From: Carex sylvatica
Lineage: Eukaryota; Streptophyta; Magnoliopsida; Poales; Cyperaceae
Reading direction: 5' to 3'
Length of the DNA: 64,000 bases
Assembly: GCA_964058845.1 (NCBI GenBank)
Contig: CAXKVR010000183.1
Coordinates: 62,001-126,000, forward strand
Position 1 is the first letter of the stretch. The number at the start of each line of letters is the position of its first letter. The notes beneath the pieces are model-generated. The model was not told where the DNA came from. It did no database searches and worked only from the letters and a program-made list of their open reading frames with translations. This document shows, in pieces, positions 44,960 to 57,273 of this stretch. The translations under genes were made by a program, and so were the position numbers.

Positions 44960-45494
44960 TAGGGGTTTGCTAACGGGTAGGGTACGGGCGGGTAGGGTAT
45001 ACCCGGGGTCGGGTACGGGTATGGGTCGGGTACGGGTATCACGGGTATACGAGCACCACGGGTCGGGTATCACAGGTATTTTTTTCAAAACCCGTACCCT
45101 ACCCGTCTTATACTCGTACCCGTGGTACCCTTGACGGGTAGGGCGGTCCGGGTAGGGTACCCGGTCCGTTTTTTTTTTTTTTCCTCTGTTTTTCTGTTTT
45201 CCTGTCTTTTTTTTTTCTTTTTTTTTCTGTTTTTTTTTCGGCGGCAAATTCGAAATTTCAAAAAAAATTGAATTTTTTTGAAATTTTAAACGGGTACGGG
45301 GCGGGTACGGGCGTAATAATTCGGGCCGGGTTTGCCCGGGTATTGAACCAAATAGCCGTACCCTACCCGTTTTATGCCCGTACCCGTGTACCCGTTTACC
45401 CGACCCATACCCGGGCTCGGGCACGGGTACCACGGGTACCGGGCACGGGCGGGTCGGGTACGGGCCGCCCAACCCGGGTTTTAGCAAACCACTA
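44960..45494. mobile_element. non-autonomous hAT element, 535 bp
   Basis: Ends TAGGGGTTTGCTAACGGG and, on the minus strand, TAGTGGTTTGCTAAAACCCG. A perfect 8-bp duplication GGTAGGTA flanks it (44952-44959, 45495-45502). Most of it is made of GGGTACGGG/CCCGTACCC motifs, which create long Pro/Arg-rich ORFs of no coding value. Confidence 0.9.
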
Positions 45495-45502
45495 GGTAGG
45501 TA

Positions 45503-46439
45503 TATTTGAATCCCTCTTGCCGTCTTGCGCACTTGTACAAATGAATTATTCGGTTTCGGTTCGGCGTGATTAAAATTTTGTGGTTTAAAAATAATTCAGT
45601 AAGAAATAATTCAGATATAATTTATGAATAATTTAAAAAAATTATTCAAGTTTAATTTAATCAAAGTTTGATCAACCGAATAATTCAGCGTTTGATTCAG
45701 TATCATCCCAAAAAAAAATTAAACGAATATAATTCGAATATCTTGTCATCATGGTGCTAACTACAAAGGACAAGTAAAGGAGTTCAGATAATCAGATCCG
45801 GTGGGTTACCTACCGTCGATAATGAGGAATCTCAGCCGTTCGGTTTAATCCGCCATGAATCTCAAATATCCATCTACTACTGGCCTGTAAAAGCATCACT
45901 CGGCTGAGATTTTGTAAAGTAATGCAGTATCAGAGGATACGCTTCTCAAGTGGAGTGGGCTATTTTGCTGATTAAGCAAGAGTCATCTTTAGTGCAGATT
46001 TGGGCTTGGTTAGTTCAAACTTAAAAGGTAAGTGCACCTCTTAACCTGTGGATTTCTTGAAATTAGTGTATATTTTTTAATCGGGTGAGTAAAAATAATG
46101 GAGGAATCTGATTTGAAAATTCTCCGTAAACTGATCAATACAAGTGACAAATACTCAAAAATGGAGAGACGAAAGGTTAAATGAGGAATTAGGAGACAAG
46201 ACAGATGAAAAATTATTAATCAAAATAATGGGAAGTGTGATAAAGTTATCATCTTAAAATAAATGAAAAAGAGAAAGTGAAGTCTCAAATGTAAAATTTG
46301 TTAGTCAAGATATTATTGCCATGTAAGTAGACGTTATCGTGCTCAACTACTTACACACAATCATTATCATGAGTGCAACTAATTATCTTTAAAGTTTCGA
46401 TAGTAAAATTAAAAATCATCAAAAGCAAATTAAAGATCT
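45503..46439. other. intergenic, nothing recognised
   Basis: AT-rich. GAATAATTCAG-type motifs recur at 45540-45690. No gene or clear element ends are seen. Confidence 0.45.
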
Positions 46440-47138
46440 TAGAAATCAAAGTCTCCACGTGTAAATCAATCGAATAGATTACATACCTTTATCCATAGTA
46501 ATCTGTAGAACAACACTTGCAACATTCTTCGCAAACCGTCAGAAGAACCGTAAATCGATTTCTCTCATCATTCTCTTTCTAAGCAATGGCAACTTGTTCT
46601 TTATGAAATATCGATGAAAAGATAATCAACCTTACTATTAGAATTCACATGTATAATTGCATGTCATTAAAGCAATATTTATAAGAGAGATAGATAATAG
46701 CGCAGGATGGATACTTTGTATATTTCGCACTCTTTAATCAAGCATGCCGTTCGCACTCTTTAAATAATATGTCATCATCCACTGAATTATTGCGCACCTT
46801 TTAATTAGGCTATATGCGCACCCTTTAGTCTATCAATATAACAGGCAATTTAATTAATCTATCAATATAACAGCGCTGTTAATTATGTGGATAATAACAC
46901 AAGCCAAATGATGGATAGGTACTGACCATTTAATCAAGCATTTGGATAACAAGCACCAGATAATATGTGCCATATGCATGCCACCTTTAATTAGTCAGTA
47001 TGCATCTGTTAATTTAACGCAATGCACTGAATCTATATCTGTTAACGCATCTTTAATTAATTAAACCATTTTAATTACGTTATTAAAACAACCCATTAAT
47101 ATTTTATTTTGGGCCACAGCCACATAATTTTTCTTACA
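46440..47138 (-). repeat. probable LTR of the minus-strand Copia fragment
   Basis: On the minus strand the purine run CAAGTGGGAG (47150-47141) is followed by AATGTAAGAAAAATTATG, the usual arrangement of polypurine tract and LTR start. The far end is not defined. Inside, phrases such as GCGCACCTTTTAATTA and CTATCAATATAACAG are repeated. Confidence 0.45.
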
Positions 47139-47521
47139 TTCTCCCACTTGATCTATTATAAAACTTTATGACATTACAATATTCATAAGGTGCACAATAA
47201 TATTGTATGTCTTTATATTTTATAAATTCTAAAATCATAATATTTATACTTAAGCAAAATTAATACGAGTCATGGCGGTTGCTAATAATTTTTGTTACTA
47301 ACTTCTTTCGATGTACTACAATATTAATTCTAACTTAACATAAACCATAATTGTATACTTTAAGATCCACGTTAATTGTTTAATTTATATAGACTAATTT
47401 CTATTAATAGAAAATAATAATATATATATACTTAAATAAATATGAATTGTATTTAAAACAATCAATCAATAATAATATCATAAATAATCATTCATCTATA
47501 ATATAAGTTTAATTACAACAA

Positions 47522-49380
47522 TCATTTATCACAGATAACTATTCTCATTCTTTCGACATGTTCGTGAAATATCTTGGGTGGTAATCCTTTCATTAAAGAA
47601 TCAGCTATCATCATCTCTGTGCTTATATACTGTATTGTTATTGTTTGTTTCTGTACTTCTTCTTTCACGGCAAAGTACTTAATCTCCATGTGGTTGGCAC
47701 CTTTGGAGTACTTGTCATTTTTGCTGAAAAAGACTGCTGCAGAATTATCGCAATAAATCTTCAGCAGCTTGGCAATGCTGTCGACAAATCCAAGTCCTGA
47801 AATAAAATTCCCCAGCCATAGTCCTTGTACCATGACTTCAAAACATGCCACGAACTCGGCTTCCATAGTGGATGCAGCGATTACCGTCTGCTTCGCACTT
47901 TTCCATGAGATTTCTCTGCCGGCTAGAAGATACACATATCTGCAAGTGGATTTTCGTGTATCACAACACCCGGCATAGTCTGAATCTGAATAACCGACTG
48001 TCTCTAAGTAGTTTGATCTCCTATACGTCAACATGTGATCTTTAGTACCTTGAAGATATCGTAAAACTTTCTTTGTTGCCTTCCAATGTTCTATTCCAGG
48101 ATTGCTTTGATAACGTCCAAGCATTCCTATAGCAAAACTGATATCTGGTCTTGTACAAGTCTGTGCATACATTAAACTACCCACAATGGAAGCATAAGGA
48201 ATATTATTCATTTCTTCCTTTTTCAATTCATTTTTAGGACATTGATATAAACCAAATTTATCTCTTTTTTGAATCGGTACCTTACCAGCTGAACATTTCT
48301 CCATCTTAAATCTCTCGAGAATCTTGTTAATATATGTTTTCTGAGACAAACCTAACAAATCTTGTGATCGATCACGAAATATTTCTATTTCTATTACATA
48401 GTTCGCCTTGCCCATATCTTTCATTTCGAAATTCTTCGAGAGAAAATTATTGGTGTTTTCATCATACCAAGATCGTTAGTCGCAAGTAAAATGTCATCAA
48501 CATATATAACTAGAAACATTATCTTACTCCAACTGACCTTCAAGTATATACAACGATCAACAATATTTTTCTTAAAACCAAAAGAAGTAATCACATCATT
48601 GAAGATACCATTGTCGTGATACTTGTTTCAGCCCATATATCGACCTTTTCAATTTGCAAACCATATCCTTTCTCTCAATTGAAAAGCCCTCGGGCTGATC
48701 CATGTAGACTTTCTCTTCGAGTTCTTCGTTCAAAAAAGTAGTTTGGATGTCTATTTGGTGTAACTCAAGATTGTAATGAGCCACTAAAGCCATGATGATA
48801 CGCAAAGAATCTTTCTTAGAGACAGGCGAAAATGTCTATTTATAATCAATCCCGTCTTTTTGAGTGAAACCTTTGGCACAGTCTAGATTTATATTGTTCA
48901 TTTTGCCTTTTGAGTCACGTTTAATCTTAAAGATCCATTTACATCAAACTCGCTTGGAATCGTGAGGCAATTTGAAGAGATTTCAGACTTGATTTTGTTC
49001 CATAGATTTTAACTTGTCTTTCATGGCATCAATCAATTTATCGAATTCTTCACATTCAATAGCTTTCTTGTATGAAACCGGATCATCAATTGCAGAATCA
49101 ATTTCAGATTCTTGTAGATAAACCAAATAATCGTCAAATATAGCTAATCTCCGTTCACGGGTAGACCTTCTTAATGGTATATCATTTAGTTCAACTACAT
49201 CATCAACAACGATGTCATCAATCGGAATGTCTTCAATAGCAGTTGGTTGTACTGGAACAGTCGGAATAATTACTTTCGAAACAACAGTCGGAACAACAAT
49301 TTTTGAAATAACAGACAAAAAATAATAACTTGTTCTGTTATGTCTAATTAATATCGGCACATTGTTCTGAAGCTTGGTTG
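47522..49380 (-). pseudogene. Copia pol fragment (RT and RNase H), broken
   Basis: Read on the minus strand from about 49360. A linker with RRSTRERR leads to the start of reverse transcriptase (CKWIFKIKRDSKGKM, stop inside), then LELHQIDIQTTFLNEELEE (48780-48720) and KRSIYGLKQ. A frame change near 48600 is followed by YVDDILLATND (about 48505-48475), and RNase H in the frame 48424-47522 (GYSDSDYAGC, STMEAEFVAC, IADSLMKGLPP). Gag, protease and integrase are missing. At least three stops or frameshifts. The RNase H part is still one uninterrupted 300-codon frame. It differs from the Copia element at 39-44 kb and belongs to another lineage. Confidence 0.85.
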
Positions 49381-49563
49381 AATATATCTTTTCTTTGTTA
49401 AAAAGTATAAATTTTGATGGATATATGTCAATATAATAAGTTTCTAGGCAATATATGTCAGACCAAGCTTGGTTGAATATATCTTTTCTTTGTTAAAAAG
49501 TACAAATTTTGATGTATCTATGTCAATATAATAAGTTTCTAGGCAATATATGTCAGACCAATT
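49371..49563 (+). repeat. 95-bp tandem duplication
   Basis: Two copies of a unit starting AGCTTGGTTGAATATATC (49371 and 49466) and ending ATATATGTCAGACCAA, at the broken left edge of the Copia pol fragment. They differ at only a few positions. Confidence 0.8.
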
Positions 49564-49652
49564 TGATTACCGGTACAGGGCGTAATGGGTGCGGTATGAT
49601 AAATTCAATATAGAACAGATTGCAATATATATATATTTGAGTATCTATATTT

Positions 49653-50053
49653 GAGGGTTAAAATGTTTTCAAATTTTTTTCACCCTGACTTTATTTTTCT
49701 TAATTTTAATAATTTAAATTTAAAACTTAAAAGTCAAAATAAAATCATTAAATATAATTTATGTAATTTTCTCACTGTGTTCATAAAAAATTATCACATT
49801 TTAATTTTGTTTTATATGAATCAGTAAGTTAAAAAATAAATATCTAGAAATTATCCATATTAATATGTTTTTTACAAATACTTGATAATAATCAAAATAA
49901 AATTAAAATATCATAATTTTTTATATATACATAAATAAAAAGATGTAGATCATATTTTATTTTGTCTTTTAAGTTTTAAACTTTAAACTATTAAAGTTTC
50001 AAAATTTGAAGACATAATAATAGAGACAAAAAATGAGGCATTTTGAACCCTCC
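49653..50053. mobile_element. hairpin MITE, family F
   Basis: Inverted ends GAGGGTTAAAATGTTTTC and GGCATTTTGAACCCTCC. The arms contain AAAACTTAAAAGTCAAAATA and its inverse. Flanks TCTATATT and TCTATATA suggest a short duplication. Confidence 0.7.
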
Positions 50054-51201
50054 TCTATATATTTCAGGCTGTGCATAAACTTTGTTCCATGTTAGTGAAA
50101 CAAATGACTTAAAGGCCACTTTATTTAAAAAAAATTATCAGTTAACAATTACAATTGGTAGCTCACGGAAATCAACGTTGAAGAAAACCTGCTGAGTATC
50201 ATTAATTACTGAAATAATATCACAATACAAAAATTTATATTTCTTCAGAGAAATAGAAAGAAGCATCTGGATCGGGTACACATTAACATGTCATTGTCAA
50301 ATCTCTATTAAGCATCAGGTTTAAAAAGCTCGATTGTAAATGCATCATAGAAAGCATCTCAAATCACAAATATAACCTCATCATATGCTCAATGTAATAA
50401 ATGGAAATCTGAACAAGCTATGCAGTACAAACTCACATATTTAAAAGGGAACAAAATATTGGACAGGCGCATAATCATCCAAAAATATAACAATTAATTT
50501 CGAGAGCAAAAAACTTGAGAATCCCTTTTTAGTTAGATTAATTAAAATGAGCATCAGTTTTAAAAAGCTCGATTTTGTTTGCATCAAAGCAGAAGCTCAA
50601 AAATCAATATTGAATATCATCATTTGCTCAGTAAAATAATTTATCTAATATTGTATCAAAATCAGCAAAAAAAAAAAAAAAAAATTGCAGCTGACATACA
50701 ATTTAGTTGATGGTAAATTAACTGTCGAAGAATGAAGAGAAAATGTATCTCTCTTCAGAAAAATATATAAAATTATCATAAAAAATGTAATAAAACCAAT
50801 GGGATTATGATCACAGAGGTGATGCCAACAATGAAATTTCCCTCTCGAATCAACCCCTCTCTCTAATGTTGCCAACAAAATCTCTCCTCTCATCTTCTCT
50901 TTCACGCAGGGAAGGAGGCGGAGGAGGCGTTAGGGTTTCACCGTGGGCATTTATAGTATAATTCTGAGATTGGATTTGGATCAATAGCTGATGTTGTGTA
51001 TAATATGGGTCGTTCATTCGTTCGTTTATTGGGCCTGAATTCCAGGCCTTTTGGTCTACTACAGACTCCTAAACCTACTCTCATCCTAGCAAAAATAAAG
51101 AATTTATACAACGGAGCCATAGAAATCGATCTTTTATGTACATCTTCACTTTTTGAAATGAGGAAAATCATATTAGTTTTCATTATTTTGTATTTTTTAT
51201 A
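50054..51201. other. intergenic with a dispersed GCATCAG repeat and a telo-box
   Basis: A unit with GCATCAG.TTTAAAAAGCTCGATT occurs at 50312 and 50551, and a diverged copy lies near 57709. Near 50880-50940, read on the minus strand, is AAACCCTAACGCCTCCTCCGCC, a telo-box followed by CT-rich sequence of the kind seen at the start of plant translation-related genes. The short frame after it shows no known protein, so I cannot call a gene. Confidence 0.4.
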
Positions 51202-51618
51202 GAGAGGGTTCAAATGCCTTTATTTTTTGTGCCTTCACCATGCCTCCATTTTAAAAAACTTTAATAATTCAAAATTTAAAACTTAAAAGTCAAAATAAAA
51301 CCGTTAGATGTGATCTATGTTATTTTCACTGTGTACTCATAAAAAATTATCACATTTCAATTTTATTTTTATGTGAATTAATAAGTGTAAAAATCAATAT
51401 CTAGAAGTCATCCACATTAGTGTATTTTTTATAAGCTCTTGATGATAATCAAAATAAAATTGAAATGCCATAATTTTTTACACGTGCATAGATAAAATTG
51501 TGTAGATCATATCCAACGGTTTTATTTTTACTTTTAAGTTTTAAATTTTGAATTATTAAAGTTTTTTAAAATAGAGGCATGACGGATGCACAAAAGATGG
51601 AGGCATTTGAACCCTCCT
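51202..51618. mobile_element. hairpin MITE, family F, intact, 9-bp duplication
   Basis: Ends GAGAGGGTTCAAATGCC and, on the minus strand, AGGAGGGTTCAAATGCC. A perfect 9-bp duplication TTTTTTATA flanks it (51193-51201, 51619-51627), which places the family among Mutator-type MITEs. The arms pair along about 190 bp. Confidence 0.85.
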
Positions 51619-52093
51619 TTTTTTATATTTGGTTTTTTTTTTAGATTTTTTTTTTTTTTTGACAAATGTGTTTACGAGGAAATGAATCATTTCTGAAATT
51701 TAAACGCCTGTGTTCATTGGATAATGCAAAAATTGATACTTTTTTTTTTTTACATTGCGAAGTCTAGAGTAGATTCTTTAAATAATTAAACATTCTAAAA
51801 AGAGATGGTTCAAATGCCTTCATTTTTTGTGTCCTTATCATGTCTCTATTTTTTAAAATTAAATAACTCAAAATTTAAATTATAAATATCAAAATAAAAC
51901 CGTTAGATGTGATTTATGTTATTTTCTTTATATGCTCATAAAATATTATGGGATTTCAATTTTATTTTTATTTAAATTAATAAGTTGAAAAATCAATGTC
52001 TATAAATTATCCACATTAGTACTTTTTTTTTACAATCTCCTGATGACAATCAAAACAAAGTTCAAATGTCATAATATTTTACATGCACATAGA

Positions 52094-54322
52094 TAGACAT
52101 TTGCAAACGGAGCGGGCCGGGCGGTCTGGGCAAAATCCTGGCACGGGCACAGGCACGGGTAGACACGGGCACGGGTAGACACGGGCACGGGCACGGGTAG
52201 ACATGGGCACGGGCGATACGGGCACACAGGTACAACGGGCCGGGCATCACGGATTTTTTTTCAAAAATCCTACCCTGCCCATTTAATATCCGTGCCCGTT
52301 TAATACCCGTGCCCGTTTAATTCTCGTGCCCGTCACGGGTTCGGAGGCAGGGCGGTCCAGGTAGGGGGGCCAATAAATTATATATCCAAATTCATACCTA
52401 TTAAATATAAAATATTTTTATAACCTATTAAAAATAAATTTGAATTTCAAAAATAAAATCTAAACTATTAAAAAATAAATATAGTTATTTAACACATTCA
52501 AAAAAATAAATCTAACCTATTTTTATAACCTATTAAAAATAAATTCGAATTTTAAAAAATAAAATCTAAACTATTAAAAAAAATATATAATTACTTAACA
52601 CATTCAAAAAAATAAATCTAACTTATTTTTATAACCTATTAAAAATAAATTCGAATTTCAAAAATAAAATTTAACATATTCAAAACAAATATAATTACTT
52701 AACACATTCAAAAAAATAAATCTAACCTATTTTTATAACCTATTAAAAATAAATCCGAATTTCAAAAATAAAATCTAAACTATTAAAAAATAAATATAAT
52801 TACTTAACACATTCAAAAAAAAAAAATTTAACCTATTTTTATAACCTATTAAAAATAAATTCGAATTTCAAATATAAAATCTAAACTATTAAAAAACAAA
52901 TATAATTACTTAATACATTCAAAAAAAAATCTAACTTATTTTTATAACCTATTAAAAATAAATTCGAATTTCAAAACTAAAATCTAACATATTCAAAACA
53001 AATATAATTACTTAACACATTCAAAAAAAAATCTAACCTATTTTTATAACCTATTAAAAATAAATTCGAATTTCAAAAATAAAATCTAAACTATTAAAAA
53101 ATAAATATAATTACTTAACACATTCAAAAAAAAAAAATCTAACCTATTTTTATAACCTATTAAAAATAAATCTGAATTTCAAAAATAAAATCTATACTAT
53201 TAAAAAACAAATATAATTACTTATCACATTCAAAAAAAAATCTAACCTATTTTTATAACCTATTAAAAATAAATTCGAATTTCAAAAATAAAATCCAACA
53301 TATTCAAAACAAATATAATTACTTAACACATTCAAAAAAATAAATCTAACCTATTAAAAATAAATCTGAATTTCAAAAATAAAATCTAAACTATTAAAAA
53401 ATAAATATAATTACTTAACACATTCAAAAAAATAAATCTAACCTATTTTTATAACCTATTAAAAATAAATTCGAATTTCAAAAATAAAATCTAAACTATT
53501 TCAAAACAAATATAATTACTTCACATCTAACAAATCTAACATAAACTAAATAAATCTAACATATTCAAGAAATCTAACAAATCTAACATAAAATAAATCT
53601 AACAAATCTAATTACTTAACAAATTTAACAAATCTCACATAAATTAAATCTAACAAATATAATTAACATTTCAATAAATCTAGCATAAACTAAATTTACT
53701 CTACAAAAATAAATTAATCTAACATAAAATAAATATAACCTTTAAATCTCGCGAAAAAATCTTGCGGGAGGTACCGAACTTCGTAATTTCGGTACATTCG
53801 TAATTCCGTTTGCGTATTTGTAGAATGAATTAAATTTACAACTATATTTTTTTAAACAATAAATTAAAAAATTGAGAATATTGAAATTTGATATTGAGAG
53901 ATTGAGTGAATGATAGAATGTCAAAAAATTGAGTAAAAGAGGGGGGGTATTTAAAGAATTTTGATTGGAAAGGGAATAAAATTTGAAATTTAATTAAAAA
54001 AAAAATCAAGGGCAGCACGGGTCTGACCGGTCCGGGGGGGGGGGTGATTTTGAAAATTTTGAAATTTAAAAAATAAACAGGTACGGGTACGGGTACACGG
54101 GTATAGGGTACATGGGTACACGGTCACAGGCTCATGGGTACGGGTTAACGGGTACGACGGTCCGGGTATGCACGGATTTTTTTTCCAAAAACCGGGTCTG
54201 GCCCGTTTAATACCCGTGTCCGTGTACCATTGCATACCCGTGGCATAGGCACATTCCGGTCCGGGAATGGGCACGGATAGACCGGTCAAGGTTGAACTCT
54301 CGGGGGCGTTTGCAAACCACTA
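52094..54322. mobile_element. hAT element with internal minisatellite, 2.2 kb
   Basis: Left end TAGACATTTGCAAACGGAGC and right end (minus strand) TAGTGGTTTGCAAACGCCCC are terminal inverted repeats of the same type as the other hAT elements here. CACGGGCACGGGT-type motifs fill 52130-52360 and ACGGGTACGGGT-type motifs 54040-54290. The middle is mostly a tandem repeat. No transposase. The flanking 8-mers (CACATAGA and GATGTAGA) match at only five positions, so the duplication is worn or my boundary is slightly off. Confidence 0.75.
52390..53520 (+). repeat. about 104-bp tandem repeat, 11 copies
   Basis: The phrase TATAACCTATTAAAAATAAA recurs at about 52420, 52526, 52630, 52735, 52841, 52944, 53047, 53152, 53254, 53347 and 53451, a spacing of 102-106 bp except for one 93-bp step caused by a small deletion. 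Two unit types differ in one segment (TCTAAACTATTAAAAAATAA versus TCTAACATATTCAAAACAAA). No unique spacers exist, so it is a minisatellite and not a CRISPR. Confidence 0.9.
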
Positions 54323-54454
54323 GATGTAGATCATATCCAATGGTTTTATTTTGACTTTTAAGTTTTAAATTTTAAGTTATTAAAATTTAAAAAAATTGAG
54401 ACATAATGGAGACACAAAAAATAGAGACATTTGAACCCTTTTCTTCCAAAAAAT

Positions 54455-54551
54455 CGTTTTAAAACTTTCTATCATTTTCACCGGTAGGTTCTAAAGTGAA
54501 TGTTCTAAAATTCGTTTTAAAGCTGTCTATCATTTTCACCGGTAGGTGCTA
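54455..54551 (+). repeat. 58-bp tandem duplication
   Basis: CGTTTTAAAACTTTCTATCA.. at 54455 is repeated at 54513 with two changes; both copies end TTTTCACCGGTAGGT. No function visible. Confidence 0.75.
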
Positions 54552-54559
54552 AATAACTG

Positions 54560-55197
54560 TAATTAATTACATGATATTAATAGAATAAGTAATTTATTCA
54601 TTTTTTGATATTAAAAACTATAAAATGCTTATAAATTTTTTTTCTTGTTGGGATATTCTTAAAAACACTGCATTTTGAGGGTAATTCTAACGCACATTTA
54701 CTTTTTACGAAATACCCACTTAATATCTACAACTTCCTTTTTAAATTAAATTGTCGATATCATCACAATTATTTAGAAAGGATGTATATCAAGTCGAGTC
54801 AATTTATATTTTAGTGGGTCGCTCGTCATGAAATCACATAATTGAAACTCCATTGTTATTTTTTTATTTTTTATTATTTGATATTTTGATAGAAGGCAAA
54901 TCGATTCAGTTTTTACACACATGCTATTTCAAAAATGAAACACGTCGACAATGTTAGTTTTCTAAATTTAACAGCAGTTTTCAACATATTAGCCTAGCCT
55001 ATCAAAGTTAGGGGTACACTACTAAATACCGATATTTTAATTTGTATATTATACATTTTTGTATTATTTGTATGAATTATATATCTTTAAGAATCTTAAT
55101 TTAATATATTTTAATTTAAAATTTTCGAAGTTACGTCTTTCTAATTCTTGGTAGAATATAAAAAATGCATATTCACTAAAAAAAAATATTTGTACCA
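54560..55197. other. intergenic, nothing recognised
   Basis: AT-rich sequence with no gene, element end or repeat that I can support. Confidence 0.5.
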
Positions 55198-55394
55198 TTC
55201 AGATCAAGTGATTTTCTACCTATCTAAAAAAATAGTATAAAATTTTTAACAAATGTAAAATTTGGTTTGCAAGTACATATTCATATGGAGATCACGTTAA
55301 ACGGTTCGAATTGGCCGTTAGGATTTTGAAAACTAAAATATCGAGCCATTGCACGAAGGCTCTCTATGCTACGCGTAGCACCGTAGCCAACTCC

Positions 55395-55395
<1 letters not shown>
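55198..55395. mobile_element. right half of a type B hairpin MITE
   Basis: Starts in the centre of the element (GATCAAGTGATTTTCTACC) and ends CGTAGCACCGTAGCCAACTCC. The left arm is missing, so it cannot fold. Confidence 0.7.
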
Positions 55396-55426
<31 letters not shown>

Positions 55427-55431
<5 letters not shown>

Positions 55432-55848
55432 TGATTAATGTGCATTCGTATGCATATGGGCCTAAATACATACGGTCCAAATTTGAAATTTTAAAATTCA
55501 AAAAGTCGATCTGAACCGTTCATCTTGTTCTCCATATTAATATGTGCTTGGAGATCAAATTTTACATTTTTCTGAATTGTTTTACTATTTATTAACCCAC
55601 TTTGAAAATTATTGATCCAACGGTGACTGCTGATTTTACTGTTTGTGCAGCCACTGTTGGATCAACAATTATCAAAGTGGCTTAATAAATAGTAAAAAAA
55701 AATCAGAAAATGCAAAAATTGATCTCCAAGCACATATTAATATGGAGAACAAGATGGATGGTTCATATCGACTTTTTGAATTTTGAAATTTTAAATTTGG
55801 ACCGTATGTATTTTGGCACATATGCATACGAATGCACATTAGTTTCTC
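55427..55848. mobile_element. hairpin MITE, type C/C
   Basis: Left GAGAGTGATTAATGTGCATT, right GAATGCACATTAGTTTCTC. Core and centre as in the copies at 29-31 kb. A GA/TA microsatellite lies directly to the left. Confidence 0.8.
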
Positions 55849-55959
55849 TATATATATATATTATATTTTTTTAGAATTTTTGAAAATTAGTGTTTTTCTT
55901 AATTTTTTTCTTATTTTTTATTTAATGCAGAGTTGTGATTTTTAAAAATTCTAAAAACA

Positions 55960-56402
55960 TAGCAAAATATTTTAAAAAATGTGCATTTTGGTCTCCAAGT
56001 ACATATCAATATGAAAATCATGTTGAGAAGTTCATATTGACTTTTTGAACTTTGAAAATAGATATATGAGCAGAAAATAAAACACCCTTTTTTAATTCTC
56101 AAAACATGACAGCCCCTCTCTCTCTCTCTTTAAATATATATATAGAGAGAGAAAGAGAGAGAGAGAGACAGAGGTTGGCTATTATATTTTCATAAGCATA
56201 TGAGAGCATATGATTATAACTCGTTTTTGCGTTTTTAATATTCAAATGGTGGATCTGAAGCACTCAACATGTTCTCTATATTAATATGTGCTTAGAGACC
56301 AAATATTATATTTTTTGAAATTATTTTAAACCCTGTTTTGAAAAATTCTGAAAAAATAGTTAAATATTTCCAAAAAAATATAAAAATTGTATCTATTTTG
56401 AG
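55960..56402. mobile_element. fragments of type A hairpin MITEs
   Basis: 55960-56060 holds a diverged right arm (TTGGTCTCCAAGTACATATC). From 56171 a left arm begins GAGGTTGGCTATTATATTTT and runs through TGTGCTTAGAGACCAAATAT to about 56400, where MULE sequence starts. Both are incomplete. Confidence 0.6.
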
Positions 56403-56715
56403 AATTCTTTTTAATAACAATCATTAAATAACTTAAATTTTTTATTTTTTTTCAAAAATAGATACCACTTTTTAAAAATTAAATGTATTAGAAAGATGAC
56501 AATATTTTCTGTATTTACTTAGAAGTGACTTTTGAACCGGGATCAATAACTGAGAATTCAAATATATATTTTTTTTTCAATAACACATAAATAAATATAT
56601 TAATTTTTCTTACATTCGCAAAAAATCTGGCATGAAAAATGTTGATCCAGGTTATTTGTAGTAGTCTTTATAATAAATCGAATTATATAGTATTCCATCT
56701 ATTTTTAAAGAAATA
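56403..56715. mobile_element. fragment of the MULE family found at 61234
   Basis: AATCATTAAATAACTT, GTGACTTTTGAACCGGGATC and AATATATTAATTTTTCTTAC follow each other in the same order as in the arms of the element at 61234-62628, with more divergence. Terminal repeats are absent. Confidence 0.7.
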
Positions 56716-56859
56716 TATTAAATATTTCTAATATTTTAATACAAAGATAAATAAATTATAAATATTTCTATTTAAATAAAAAATCTGAAAAAAAAAGAAA
56801 AAAAATGATGAAATCGGAAAAAAAATTTACGGTTTTTTTTTTTTTTTTTAGCCGTTGTT

Positions 56860-57080
56860 TCGAAATTCTAAAATCGGAAAAAATATTCTAGTTTTGGACT
56901 GAATTATCAGAAAAAAAATTTTAGTTTGGACAGATTTCAAAATCATGTTCAGCTTTGGTTATTTTTTTAAATTTAATTATTTTTTGAACTTTTTTTTTCT
57001 GCATTGTGTTGTAACTTGTAAGTTGTAATCGTTTTTCAATTCAATAAAATACCTAAGGGCCTTCTATTAAAAAAAAAAAA
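56860..57080 (+). repeat. possible retroposon tail
   Basis: TTGTAACTTGTAAGTTGTAATC.. followed by AATTCAATAAAATACC and an A-run ending at 57080 looks like the 3' end of a LINE or other retroposed RNA. No coding part is identified. Confidence 0.25.
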
Positions 57081-57273
57081 GTCACTTACGGGTTTTTAAA
57101 AAAAAATTAAAAATTAAAAATCTGACGGCAGATTTGAATTTTAGTTTTTTAGGATATAATAAAAATTTCGGAGGTACAGGCAGGAGAAAAAATTTCGGGA
57201 TAGTTATCAAAAAAGAATTCGAGTTTTCAGGAGGTTACAACATATACCGTGGATGCTCCTGAGACCACATATT

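Larger units (their letters stand above)
51802..54443. mobile_element. hairpin MITE, family F, split by a hAT element
   Basis: The left end GAGATGGTTCAAATGCCTTC is at 51802. The matching right end ATTTGAACCCTTTTC lies at 54428-54443, after 2.2 kb of hAT sequence. Comparison with the intact copy (51202-51618) shows that the break falls in the right arm, in the phrase GCATAGATAAAATTGTGTAGATC. Flanks ATTCTAAAA and CTTCCAAAA agree at seven of nine positions. Confidence 0.8.

Noticed and set aside
44927..45532. 201-codon Pro/Arg-rich frame on the minus strand
   Set aside because: It is made of GGGTACGGG-type subterminal repeats of a hAT element and crosses both element borders. Similar frames near 24.0, 52.1 and 54.1 kb were rejected for the same reason.
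50645..50905. 86-codon minus-strand frame after a telo-box-like leader
   Set aside because: After about 30 residues it becomes hydrophobic low-complexity sequence and resembles no protein I know. Kept only as a note in the intergenic entry.
52390..53520. Regular repeats resembling a CRISPR array
   Set aside because: The whole 104-bp period is repeated, with no unique spacers, inside a plant hAT element. It is a minisatellite.
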